Assembly (NCBI GenBank): GCA_004352715.1
Contig: SCFE01000025.1
Span: 2,188,453-2,252,452, forward strand
Length of the DNA stretch: 64,000 bases
Reading direction: 5' to 3'
Source of the DNA: Hofstenia miamia
Taxonomy: Eukaryota > Xenacoelomorpha > Acoela
The notes beneath the pieces were generated by a model. The model was given only the letters and a program-made list of their open reading frames with translations. It made no database searches and had not been told where the DNA came from. Position 1 is the stretch's first letter. Every line of letters starts with the position of its first letter. Below are positions 10,796 to 22,439 of the stretch, piece after piece. Position numbers and translations under genes: made by a program.

Positions 10796-13700
10796 AGTTA
10801 TTATATATAGTGCCGGGAAAACCCGCGATTTAGGGTTTTAACAAACTGCAAAATTTTCTAATTTCCCTTATTGGTGTATTGATGTATAGTTCAAAATAAA
10901 TTACCAATTGTATGAGAAGGCAGTGCTTTACTCAGTTGAAAATTGAAATCGAATTGCAATGAAAAGAAGCTTTGTTATATTTAATTTGTAACGGGAAATC
11001 GAAAAAGTCTGCTAACTAATCATCTGCAGAAAATACGGCTGTTAATCTATAGGTTTTTACAAATTGAATTTAACCGATGTTTGCGCAAACTTAAACCTAA
11101 TTTGTCACACTTTGACCATTATTATTTATAATTTAACAATAAACGAACGCTCGTGATTGGATTTCAGCATTACTGGGTGACAAAATCTCTTCTTTTAACA
11201 AAGGATTAAGTTAAAAATTTCCCAATCAAGAAGCGATATAAACTATTACAGTAAAGAAATAAAAATGATAACTTGAAATTTGAATGTATAAATGTAGATG
11301 TTAAGGGCAAAATTGAAATCTCAAAATCCTGCCTACAATTGCAAGACCACAATGACATGAATTAGCACTTAAAAAGTTAAATATTGACATTACCATCAGC
11401 TATTTGGATATGGTTCTTCACATGCATTTAATGTATTAATATGTTATGGAAAAAAAAAAGTAACGCATTAGAACATGTATATTTTAAAGAATTGTTTTGA
11501 TCTAATGCTTTCGGTGATTTCCATATCAATATTTAGTTTCAAGTGCTTTTATTGGACCAATTAAAATAAATGTAGTAGGCCATCATTGGACGCAATGTGC
11601 ATTAACGTATTCAAACGATTAAAGAATATATCGTCTCTAATTAGCCTGCCTCTTACTAACTCTGCCTGTCAATACAGATCTTTTCTAATAATTAATTTTA
11701 GCTAATTCTTCTAATTTCTATTAAATGTCAAATCAATATATATATATATATATATATATANNNNNNNNNNNNNNNNNNNNNNNNNNNNNNNNNNNNNNNN
11801 NNNNNNNNNNNNNNNNNNNNNNNNNNNNNNNNNNNNNNNNNNNNNNNNNNNNNNNNNNNNNNNNNNNNNNNNNNNNNNNNNNNNNNNNNNNNNNNNNNNN
11901 NNNNNNNNNNNNNNNNNNNNNNATATATATATATATAGAGAACATAAATTTCAATTTGGCATAGGAACAGTAGAAGAGTAAAAATAATCAACGCTAAGGA
12001 AGCTATAAAAAATGGAGGAGATGTTGATTTTTTTGCAGTTAAAATAAAAAGCTTTGTTTGAACAGAAAATCTTCAAGATAGTGATATATGCTATATTTGA
12101 ATGTGTTGTGCCTAATATTTTCAATAATATTTTCCATCAACTATTCTTGAAAAGTGTTCCCATTTTGTGTGCATGCATAACGACAAATATTTTGACCCAT
12201 AATGTAACTCAACCTGTAGGTAATATATTAATTTCTTTGATTAATTGCTACTTGAATTTACAAAAATGCCGGAAAAACTGTTGTTACATGTACACAAAAC
12301 AAATGATAATGCAGAGTTATGAAGACCTAGAATCTTATTATTTACAAAAATACAAATTGTTTAAATTCTATACTTTACTAAAAGCAAGTTTCAAATTGTG
12401 TTGGCGCATCAGGTTGGATTTAATCGCTTGCCTTTCTCATAATTGCAATGGGTTTGCGAGTGTGGTTTGCATGTAAACGCGAATATTGATTCCAGTTGGG
12501 TGTATATGTATGACATAAGTTCTGTAGTTTGCTATAAAAACACATACCCATTAAGTCCACATTTGGAACCAATGGTAACATCAAAAATGTTGTTCTTTCC
12601 TCGCTTATAAGGTAACTTTTGTCCAATCTCGCTTTATATTCGATTGATATAATGAAGTGAAGTCTCATTATTTGCCAGGGAAGATCAATATCTTAATTTT
12701 TTAACTTAGAGTTTTCACAACAGCTTATAATACATCGTGGCTGAAGGAAAAAAATACATAAATACATTTTATAAGCTATACTTAATGCATATGCAATGCA
12801 TATTGAATCTTACCCAAAAACTTAGATTTTAGGAAAAATGAATAAATTTACTAAATATTTCATTTCAAATACAAATATTTAAAAATCATTTCTTGTATTT
12901 TTACTCTAATTCATATTTTCTCAGAGTGGATAAGTAGCCTCGATTTTATCCACACTTATAGTTACAAAATTGATGAAATTGTATTAAGACAACAAAATCG
13001 GTAACATTTAGAATTTTAATTATGTTAAATAAATAAGTTTTGAGTATTAAGATTGTATATTAAATATAAAGTGGAAGAACTTACGAATGCTTTTCGAAAC
13101 TATTGAATGACTATCAGTAAAATCGTTCCTCTATGAATTTTCGAAATGTTTTCATAGCATGCTTACCTTTAATTTGATAAGTTCTGCAATGTAATCATTG
13201 CATAGCTTGTAATTTAGCATTTTCAAAGTTCAGTACCTTTGTTTAAGTCAAATTGTTGTTTGATCTTACCCAGAGAATATCTACAATATCTTGGTTACAA
13301 TCAAGTCTGGAAACGAGTCAAATTTTCTCTACCCTACTCGACCCGCCCCAAACCATTTCTAACTTGATCCGATCCGATCTAGGTCATATTAATATAAAAT
13401 GTCTATTATTTTGTATATTTAACAACACTATAAATCCAATTGAATTAAGGTTAAAGTAGAATCTTACCATCAAAACTATTTGCGTTCAATTTCAATGAAT
13501 GTACATCCTGGATCTTGAGTATTTGCCCGACTCGCAACAGCAAGAACAGGCTTGTTGACCCGATCCTGCTAACCCACGACCTGTTCACAATAGTCTTGTT
13601 TTCGACAACGAAAACCAAATTCTAAAGGTCGAATGCAATAGCACTTCTTTAACCTAGTGAAAAATAGAGCATTCTACACAGTTAGTATTTCTTGAAAGGA

Positions 13701-13929
13701 CTATAATAACACAATCGGCCATCTCTAATGCAAACAAATTAAAACGTGCACTTTCACTTAATCTGCGCTACAAAGTAGATAGATAGTCTTAAACCAAGCT
13801 CATGTATTATTAAAGTTGAAATTCTTTCCGTTCGGTGCAATAAAAAATGTGATGTCAATCAATGTGATAATATTTTCATTTAATATCAAATCATTGGTAA
13901 AGTTTCTTGATATAGTTCGGATCATTTGT
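10796..13929. other. Intergenic, with a (TA)n-flanked gap
   Basis: No gene supported. An N gap (11761-11922) is bordered on both sides by (TA)n. A 140-residue open stretch at 12054-12476 (+) is Cys/Ile-rich with no recognisable domain. Around 13290-13600 there are CTCGACCCG-like patches that resemble decayed hAT terminal regions such as those at 38.3 kb. Confidence 0.45.
11738..11938. repeat. (TA)n microsatellite containing an assembly gap
   Basis: TA dinucleotides run into and out of the N stretch 11761-11922, so the gap probably hides a longer (TA)n tract. Confidence 0.85.
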
Positions 13930-14950
13930 GTACTCGAAAGGGGGTGCTCAGGGGGCTCAGCCTACCTAGTTAAACTAGATTGGGGGCCCAGTCCCCCCCC
14001 CCTCCTTGTTAAATTTCTATTAGTATTCGAGTGTTTGATTTTATTTGCTGAGAAAATAAATTATGGTCAAAATATATCATCAAAATACAAAACTCAAGAA
14101 AAGACCCATGTAGCCACCACCAGTGGTCCACTGGTGGGGAATGAGTGGCATAGCGGCCACCAGTTCCCACCAGTGGACCACTGGTGGGGAAGCAGTGGCA
14201 GGNNNNNNNNNNNNNNNNNCAGCCACTCATAGCCACCAGTGGACCACTGGTGGACCACTAGTGACATCTGATTTACTCTTAATCATAAATAATATATGAG
14301 CTAATGCTTGCAAGTAAAATATTATTCATTATTATGCTCTCTTAGATCTCATAAACATATAAAATTCATTGTGAAGAGCTTTTTTGCAATTTTCCGTTTG
14401 CAAAAATTATAAGAAATATAGGCAGAATGAAATTTCAAAATAATTTATTCACGATTATTTGTGGACCTTGAAATCAATGTCTACATGAATACCTAAAATT
14501 GGGCAAAATATATTTTTAATTATTAGAAAAAATAATGTTTAAAAATTGCAATTTCTTTGGTAATTGAAAATTAAATCTAAATTGGGCATTTTTGTGTGCT
14601 TGTTGTTATTGGTTATAATAAAAAATTCATTATACTTTCCATTGTCAATCTTAATTCAATATAAATTGTGAGCTTGCTTTCTTGGGTTTGTGTTAGTTTA
14701 AACTGCAATGTTTAAACTCTATTAATATAAAAATTTGCTCTTGCTACATTTGAGACATTGCTCTAATACTTAAATCATATTTTTGCCACCAGTGGCCCAC
14801 CAATTAGCCAACAGTGGACCACCAGCTAGCCACTGGTGGTCCACTGGTGCACGGGCGGCCAAAACCCACCTGGTGGGCCACTGGTGGTCCACCAGTTTTT
14901 GGCTACGTGGGAAACCCCCTTGTTATTTTGTTAGGAGTACAGCTCTGGTT
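13930..14950 (+). repeat. Dispersed repeat, copy 2, split by a foldback insertion
   Basis: 13930-14104 matches 2955-3145 (GGGGGCCCAG box, AT-rich tail with AAATATATCAT) and 14912-14950 matches the remaining 3' part (TTGTTA..TTAGGAGTACAGC). The intervening 14105-14911 is absent from copy 1 and so is a later insertion. Confidence 0.8.
14105..14911. mobile_element. Foldback element built of CCAGTGG/CCACTGG units
   Basis: The ends are inverse copies: CCCATGTAGCCA at 14105-14116 and TGGCTACGTGGG at 14900-14911. Next to each end lie several imperfect palindromes of the type CCACCAGTGG..CCACTGGTGG (14114-14145, 14156-14200, 14230-14265, 14783-14850, 14868-14895). Between the two palindromic arms is about 500 bp of AT-rich DNA without coding capacity. 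A 17-N gap at 14203-14219 interrupts the left arm, as expected where hairpins impede sequencing. The insertion site is proven by the uninterrupted copy at 2955-3180. The superfamily is unknown; target duplication may be ACCC but is not certain. Confidence 0.8.
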
Positions 14951-15170
14951 CGGATTAAAAATACACAAAAGAAAAGTTCAAATAAATTCAAAATACGTGA
15001 GAGTATACATCACGAAGAATTGTTCATCAAGAAAGCAGATTTTCTTCAACATGAAGTTTCTATTGAGCTCTCCAGCATCAAAACTCTTTTCGTACTTAAT
15101 ATATCATTATAATGTAAGGATACAAGCCGATATGAATAAATTTTTGAACATTTATCGCCTAGCCTATTAA

Positions 15171-16426
15171 GGAATTTGAAAATAGTAATATAATATATCT
15201 ATTGGTGAATATGGTCACATTGAGTGGTGAAACTTCGGTTCAAAAATTTTCCCGTGCCAGAAGTAGATAAAAGTATTAACTATTTATCAATGAAAATTGC
15301 GATTTCTTAAAGACATTTAAATTTCCCCCTTACATAATGACCAGAGAATCAGGAAGTCTAGGGCTGTGTGGGTACGAGTAGTACGTAGTGCTTTCAGGTA
15401 CCTGCTAGTGTCCATACCCGTAGGCACGAGATAATAAAGCTGGGGTATGTCTAGAGTAAATGTATTCCGTATGTGTTTTGATTTTTATATTGTTAATAAT
15501 TTGAAAATGAAGTAAAAGGTTTACGCATGAGTAAGTTCGCTTTTGAAAATTACGTATTTTACAATTAGTAAATTCAAGTCTCCTCTTTTATAACAAATAT
15601 GCTTGATTCAATTTTGCATTAATTGAACCACGGTTATTCGGGTGGATAAGACTCTTCAGGATTTCTACGCGCACTCATGAACTTTTCACACTATTTGCTT
15701 AAAATATTACTTTTTCCTCAAATAATTGTCAAATTAATAAACAAATCCAAGTTAACAAAAACCATATAATTGAGGAATGTATTTTTATTAACATTTTAAA
15801 ATCCGTTCGGCTCATAGGCTCTTATTAGGATATGTGTAACTCCTTGTATTCTGACTGAGTCTGTCTACAGAAAAGGTTTTTTTTTATTAGTTGTTACCTC
15901 CATTGGCCTTAGACTAACTGATTATCCGAACCTAGGCATGAATGAGGAGAATTTGAATAATTAAAAAACGGAATTTACGCAAATAAACATTCTTAATACT
16001 TTCAAGTAAAATATAAAATAGCAAATCTTTAGCATAAATGTTCACGAGTCATAGAATTAGAGAAAATGTGTAAAAGCACAAAGCAATTTGTATGTTTAGA
16101 TGTAAGTGGGGGGATCAAAATGCTCGTGGACAGAAACTATTAGCACTCAAAAAGATTATATATATATATATATATATAAACAAAATAATGTCAAATCTAT
16201 TCAATATATGTATCAAATATCGTAATGTAGTCGTCTCCCAACTACATGTATATACACTTCTCATGCATTCGAAACGGAGCTTCAATTGCAACGTATACAA
16301 TTATATATAGATAATCTTCCGCCAAATGTCACCTTTTCCAGCATTTGGAAATGAATTTCTCATAAGGTTATCTTTAATTAATTGTGAATATGTAATAACC
16401 AATGGGCACCGCATCTAGTGAAAAGG
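15171..16426. other. Intergenic, downstream of the SLC22-like gene
   Basis: No gene supported. It contains a (TA)n tract at 16158-16178 and patches such as GGTTATTCGGGTGGATAA (about 15631) and GATTATCCGAAC (about 15921) that could be remnants of pogo-type terminal repeats; the pairing is too weak to call. Confidence 0.4.
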
Positions 16427-18573
16427 TTAACCTTTTTTATTCTCATTATGATACTTGCGAAAAATTGTCAACAAGTCATTACAAGCTTGTGGATGATTCA
16501 AATTTTGCTCATAAGTTAACTTCTTTAGTACCTCACTTGCAGGTGTCTGGTTTAGATTGAAATGGTGGGTTAGTATTGCCAGCATAATGCCACAACTAAT
16601 GCTTAGTGCAGCGAATATCTCAAGAGAATCTATGAAAAATTTCAATGGCGGAAGACCCTTCATTTCATTAAGATGAAAACTATGGCTCGTGGCTGTTGTA
16701 TTATCTCTTCCATGGGTCATATAGCTCAAGAACTATAAGAAATTTCTTTTCCTATTAACAGCTATTTTCTTTATTTTTATTGAACACTAACCAATAGGCA
16801 TTTAGTTTGTTTATGAATTTTTTGATCATCCCTTGTTTATAGAACAGTTCAATTAACTATGGCAAATTCTGCTCTAGAATCTACCAGTTACATTGTTATC
16901 TTAATCATCCAAGTTCATTCTAATACTAAGCCTCTATATGTGGTTTGATTCAAATAGCTATGTGAAAATTTTTGAATTTTTCGACAAATCCATTTACTTT
17001 TTACGGGAAACACCTAGGAGTTTAGCGTTAGTATATTTTCAACATTACTAAAAATTATTCATACAAGAAAACATTCTTGTTCTTAATTATTAAAAACCTA
17101 TGCATCTATATATTTCAAGATATAGTGTTTTGTCCTTATTTCCTAAAGGTTCTTATTTCTTCCAAGTTGTCTGGCAGTACTTGATTACGCATTTCTGGTA
17201 AGGGCAACACAGAAAAGCTAGAGATTAATAAAGATATACAAAACATTGCCACAGGAGGATGGTATTATGCGTTTTATTACTAAAACGATGATAAATCGAA
17301 TTGGCATAACCAAAGGTAGTGCCACAAATATAGATATACCCAATCCAGTAGCCCGTATGTTTGTAGTGATTAGTTCAATGGTCCAATTTATTACTTTGAA
17401 GAACAAAGTATTATGAAAAAATAGAATGCCAACTAATACAGTATATTTTTCAAACTGTGGACCTAATCATTTGGTATTAGCGAAACAATCACGAAGCCTG
17501 CCAAAGTAAAGGTTTGACAAATAACTGTTGCAGATCTTCTCCCTAATTTGTTGAACAAGATATATTGATTAATGCAGGCTGATGTATTCATCAATCCACA
17601 AATAAAGAAAAACAACTTCGTGTTTATTTTGAATAACTCTAGAGTAAACATGAGGCCGTAAAATGTAAAATAGTTTATAAACCAAATAAAATGAAGGCAA
17701 ATCATCCTGAACGCCATCTTTTTAGTATTATGTAGCTTCATGAAAGTGAGAAAGGGCTTATCCTGAACTCCATTTGATTTGTTAACAAAGTCTTTACGCA
17801 AATTCTCAATTAGTTCTTCCCTTTTATGTAGAAGTTGTTGGCCATTTAGTAAATTTTTTTAAAAGTCTTGATTTTTTCGAATTTTCCTGTATGAAAAAGC
17901 CAAATGGTGATTCATCAAGAACAATGACTGCTAAGAAAGCAAATGATATATATGCTGCAAGATGGCGCACTGCAATATAGATTTTCCAATTAGGAAAAAC
18001 GTATGAAATTATTGCTGATATTGAAACGCCCACTCCAAAAATTAATTCAGTTACACATGCAAAAATCACCCTATATTTGTATGCCAAACTTTCTGACAAT
18101 AAAACAAATGCGGCTGTATAGCAGATTTTAGTTGACAAAACATCAATTAACCTAACTAATAGCTTCAAGTAAATTGAAATTTGAGATAAATATTGCAAAT
18201 CAAAATAAACGACTTTCTTCCAAAAATCTATCATGGCACTTTCAAGGGATGTTGATAACAATCCACCTATCACCATCGCAGTTATATCAAAATTAAGAAA
18301 CTTCTCGCGATTGCAAACAAGGGAATATTCATTTCTCCAACTAAAATCGAAGTCTTGGTCAGAGGAAAACTCGAACTGGTAACATTTAAATTTGTAGGAA
18401 GAATTTCCGAATAAATAGAAGTAGTTATCTTCAGAGAATATAAGAGTCTGGTTACTAAAGTTATGAAACTGTTTGTTTGGTTGACAGGTATGTTGGCTTT
18501 CATCGTAAACAAATGAGTGAAATGCATAGCTAATATGGCAATTCAGAATTCTAAAAAGAATTTCAAAAAGCAT
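16427..18573 (-). pseudogene. SLC22-type organic ion transporter, two frameshifts
   Basis: A major-facilitator protein of the organic cation/anion transporter family. Reading down from 18573 there is a first membrane segment, then an extracellular loop with Cys residues and three N-glycosylation sites (NFS, NQT, NSS), ending 'SLVCN', the SLC22 loop hallmark before TM2. TM2-TM6 follow, ending at 'VLDESPF', the family's P-E-S-P site. Next come the intracellular loop, TM7-8 and 'LGRRSA' (the TM8-9 loop), then 'ELITTNIRATGLG' of TM10-11. A last exon, 16629-16427, has a clear acceptor (TTTTTCATAG) and gives TM12 and a 45-residue tail. The frame breaks twice by one base: in a seven-A run (T7 on the + strand at about 17853) and at about 17462. 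Each break is in an otherwise continuous alignment, so it is either a sequencing indel or early decay. Residues of the first N-terminal segment seem short for the family, so a 5' exon may be missing. Substrate cannot be inferred. Confidence 0.8.
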
Positions 18574-19191
18574 TTTAGCATTCCAAAATTCAAATTTGGC
18601 ATTATGTAGAATTTTTCAAGTTCTTTCATTTACCCTGTTTTTAATTACAAAATGAAGAAATAAATGATCATTTGATTAGAGTTTTGTGAGCCCTCTAGTG
18701 ACTGAACCTAGCAATGTGCACTTTGAGACATGAATTATTTCTAAAATTTAATTGCGGTGATGATCACTTATTGTTTCTCTGTCAATTAAATAATTTCAAT
18801 GAAATAGTGTATTGATAGAACACCTATTTTTTTTTACAAATATTTACAAATTTGAATTTCATGATCAAGCTTTTGAGCCAGAAAACGAATGGAATTTTCA
18901 GTATGTTTTCAAATATTTGTAAACATTTGTTACTAATGTTTTCGTTCAAAAGGGATATATCAGCATTTGCATTCTCAATAAATTACAGATATATTATGTA
19001 ACCTTATTGATTGTCCAAATAATTTGAATTCATGGTAGTCGTGCCTAATTAATAATCAAATCAAGTTTGTAAAGAAATCAGAACTACGAATGCCAGCAGG
19101 TTGTAACCAAGTGAATAGTGATATACCAATATTATTTTGTAAGTACTGTATATTCTTTATCCAACATTTTATAATATGTATGCAAATAAAC
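18574..19191. other. Upstream region of the SLC22-like gene
   Basis: About 620 bp between the transporter start and the 3' end of a LINE inserted in the same orientation. Any promoter would lie here, but no TATA or initiator element stands out from the AT-rich background. Confidence 0.4.
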
Positions 19192-19819
19192 GGTTAACAA
19201 GATCTTTATTTCCATCCAATGATACAAAACAATGATATGCTCTATCAAAATGTAAAAATAACAAAAACAAACAAAATGACAATTAGATTATCGTAAATTC
19301 TTACAATGCATATAACTTTTTTGATGATCCTGTTATTGCTTGGTGAGTTAATAAATTATGCTTCAGTTTGTATTTGAAAATTCGATAACTTTTCGCAGTT
19401 TTTATGCTGTTATCTAAGATGTTCCAAAGCTTGACTGTATTATAAATGAAGGACTTTTCCCAATAGGAAGACTTATTAAGAACAGGTGTAGTACATGCGT
19501 GAGTTAAATTTTAATAAACAGTCTAAAAATGAGGATGGATGTGTTAACTTACAGAAATACTTGTAGAAAAATAACAAACTAGTAAATTTAATCAGGTATT
19601 TCGGAGAAAGCAAATTATACTTTTGTACATAAGTACTAGTTTGTTGTTTATCACATTGAAACGTTGTCCAGACTGCACGGTTAAATATTGTGGTTAATTA
19701 CTCAATTCTTTTAATGTTGATTCCATTAAGTAGTAAGCAGGCATATGAAAATTGGCTTATTACAAAAGAATGTATTATTTGTGCGCTTTGGATAAAAGGC
19801 TTCAATTCATTGTATCCCT

Positions 19820-20840
19820 ACATTCATGCTTCTAATTTTCTTTGCAATGAATTCACCAAAATCCNNNNNNNNNNNNNNNNNNNNNNNNNNNNNNNNNNNN
19901 NNNNNNNNNNNNNNNNNNNNNNNNNNNNNNNNNNNNNNNNNNNNNNNNNNNNNNNNNNNNNNNNNNNNNNNNNNNNNNNNNNNNNNNAGTCCCTATTTAT
20001 ATCGACACCCAAGTATTTAATTGTATCTACTTGTTTTATTTCACCATTATTTATTGCAAGATGGATATTATTGGAAATACTTTTGCATTCATTTGGAGAA
20101 AATATTGAATTGTGTTTTTGTAACATTTATAGTTAAATATTTTTTATTAAAATATTGTTGCAATAAAATTAGATTTGTTTTTAATATATTTGTAGCAGCA
20201 TAGGGATTGGTGTGCTCAAAAGCAATGCATGTGTCATCCGCATATTGGTAAGTTGTACATCCATCTGTGTATTTCTGCAGGTCATTAATATATAAGTTAA
20301 AAAAAAGAGGTCCCATTATAGATCCCTTGCGGTACACCATTATAAGGAACTAACCAATCAGAATATGTATTAAAAAATTTTACTTGTTGTCTTCTTTCAC
20401 TTAGGAAGCTTTTTATTAATTCAATGCTATGCCCATCAAGGCCATAGGATTTCAGTTTTTGATACAAAATTTGATGATTTATGCTGTCAAAGGCCTTGCT
20501 GAGATCTAATAAATAAATTCTTTTCATTAAGACTAAGACGTACTTTTTCAGTTAATGCTAATAAAGCATCAAGAGTAGAACATTTATATCTGAAACCAAA
20601 TTGATTTCCCGTAAGAATTTGTTTATCTTGTAAATATTCATTAATTTGCTTGCAGAGCAGCTTTTCAAAAATCTTTGCCAGTGAATTCGTAACAGATAGG
20701 GGACGGTAATTTCGACATTTCAATGGATCACCTTTTTTATAAACAGGTGTGATATGGGATTCTTTTAATATTTTTGGGGAAACATTTGAAAGTAATGCAG
20801 TAGTTAAATATAAAAAGAAGATATTCATCAAATTGCCTTA
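19820..20840 (-). pseudogene. Reverse transcriptase of LINE copy A
   Basis: The RT domain copies element RNA into DNA at the nicked target. Visible blocks are 'ESHITPVYKKGD' and 'NYRPLSVTNSLAKIFEK' (RT1), 'LDLSKAFDSINHQIL' (RT block A with a catalytic Asp), 'NGVPQG' (block B) and 'YQYADDT' (block C with the catalytic YADD), followed by 'TIKYLGVDIN'. One extra G just after the GVPQG codons, relative to copy B, shifts the frame, and a 123-N gap (19865-19987) interrupts the thumb region where copy B has continuous sequence. The protein is thus not made intact from this copy. Confidence 0.88.
19865..19987. other. Assembly gap of 123 N inside LINE copy A
   Basis: The flanks read ..CACCAAAATCC [N] AGTCCCTATT.. 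In copy B (46370-46375) the same flanks are separated by a single A. The gap therefore represents little or no missing element sequence, or else an insertion specific to copy A. Confidence 0.8.
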
Positions 20841-20869
20841 TAAATTTTTTTACTATAAACGTTAGGATG

Positions 20870-21420
20870 TTTGATGGTCCATTTGCCTTGTGGGGAGCCA
20901 ATTTGAGACAACTGACAACAATTTCTGTCTAGTGCAAAATCTGAAGCTGAAACTAAAAGTTTACAATTCATCTGAAAAAATTGCTTAGGACCTTTATATT
21001 GCCCAAGTTTTAGAGAAACCTCATTAAGGTAATTTGTAAATCCTTCTTGTCAGAAATAATTTGGTTATTAGTTGATATTCTTGTAATTTCTGTTTCAATG
21101 TTTTTTCCTTTATTAAGGAACTTTTTGATAAACCTCCACTTATCTCTACTAGAATTAAGTTTACCATAAAACATACGTGTAATTTCATTTCGGAGTTTCT
21201 GTTTTTTCTCATTCAGTTGTTTAAGATTTAACAACTCATTAAAGTAATTTGGAATTGCCTTCTTATTAGAAATAATTTGGTTATTACTACAAAACTCTTC
21301 CAGTATTTTCTTCCTTACATCTTCGAGCTTTACAATATCAGGATTAGCTTCTTTTATTTGCGATATACTTAATTCTAACTGGAGCTAATTGATCAATGCA
21401 GTATTTCAGTCTTGAAATGA
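20870..21420 (-). pseudogene. Linker between endonuclease and RT in LINE copy A
   Basis: Lys/Asn-rich, coiled-coil-like segment containing 'RDKWRFIKKFLNKGK', present also in copy B at 47836-47234. Relative to B it has lost 37 bp (near 21345) and has a 48-bp stretch (21236-21287) copied from a site about 210 bp away, so the frame is broken. Confidence 0.75.
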
Positions 21421-21534
21421 AGAAATTCATCATATCATCAGGGTCGTTCATGGTATAAATATAGCCAAATGGGATATTCTGGAGTAAGTTTATGAAGGAC
21501 GCGTCACTAAAATTCTTAAATGATCTTAAAAATA

Positions 21535-22240
21535 TTATTTTTTGCTATCTTTCTTGATCTGCTCAGAAACTATGACAATTAAGTTATGATCTGAAAAGAA
21601 GTTATTAAATACAAAGTGCAAAAGGTTATTGGCAGCATAGTCATTAGTTATCACGTAGTCAATTAATGTATTACTTCTAGTGCAAATGTCCTTATTGATG
21701 ATTTCAAGATTAAATATATTGCAAAAGTTGTCTAGAAGCTTCATCTCTGTTGAGTTAAAATAATTTAGGTTGTAGCCGCCAAACAGTGTAATGTCATTCA
21801 CTAATTGTGATGCTTTCATAACTTCATTGGTTAAAGAATTAATAAATGATGTGCAGTAGTTTTTTTAGGACAATAGCTAACACTTAGAAACTTGCGTTCC
21901 TCATGATGATGAATCTCAACCCAAAGAGACTCAATTTGTTCTTGCTCAATCTCTATATCTTTTCTTCTTACTGGTTGAAGATATTTAGGTATAATAAACA
22001 TCAAACCTCCGCCTCTTCCAGAGCGATTTTCATAAAATATATTGTATACACTCTTGTCAGGATTATATAGGTCTTCATTTACTGGTGAACAAAGCCATGT
22101 TTCTGTTACTGCATATATGCAATGGCTTTCAAAAGATGCTGTTAATTCTAAGAAATCATGCCTATGTGCTATCAAACTGCGTGCATTAAAATATATGTAT
22201 TTAAATGTATTAGTAAAATTCCTTAGTGTTTTTTAATTCT
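21535..22240 (-). pseudogene. APE-type endonuclease of LINE copy A
   Basis: The endonuclease nicks target DNA to prime reverse transcription. From 22175 the frame reads 'AVTETWL' (catalytic Glu block), then 'RSGRGGGLMFII' and 'LSVSYCPKKT', all standard LINE endonuclease motifs. After a frame change at about 21835 it continues to 'LIDYVITND' and 'SDHNLIVI', the terminal D..S-D-H motif with the catalytic His. The catalytic residues E and D/H are all present even though the frame is interrupted once. Confidence 0.85.
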
Positions 22241-22439
22241 GATATATCATAGGGACCTGGATTTGGTTCAACATCGCCTGAAATAGAAAATCGTAATTTG
22301 CATAGATAAATAAGAATCAGCAAGCTACATGCATGAGAGTTCCATAATACACAAAATCTGACCTTTGCTTTTGATTGCTTGTTATGTGAGTCTTTCTTGC
22401 TTAATTCTCATGTGAAGTATACTTAATTTAGTGTAATCA

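Noticed and set aside
11725-11991. Open frames made of Ile-Tyr repeats, also at 29447-29764 and 31953-32531
   Set aside because: They are translations of (TA)n microsatellites and N.
12054-12476. 140-codon open frame on the + strand
   Set aside because: No start context, domain or splice partner; Cys/Ile/Phe-rich composition is what AT-rich DNA gives.
15620-15940. Possible pogo-type terminal repeats (GGTTATTCGGG / TTATCCGAACC)
   Set aside because: Pairing is short and imperfect, with no transposase or clear TA sites; a similar AATAATTCGAAC word at 25145 is also unpaired.
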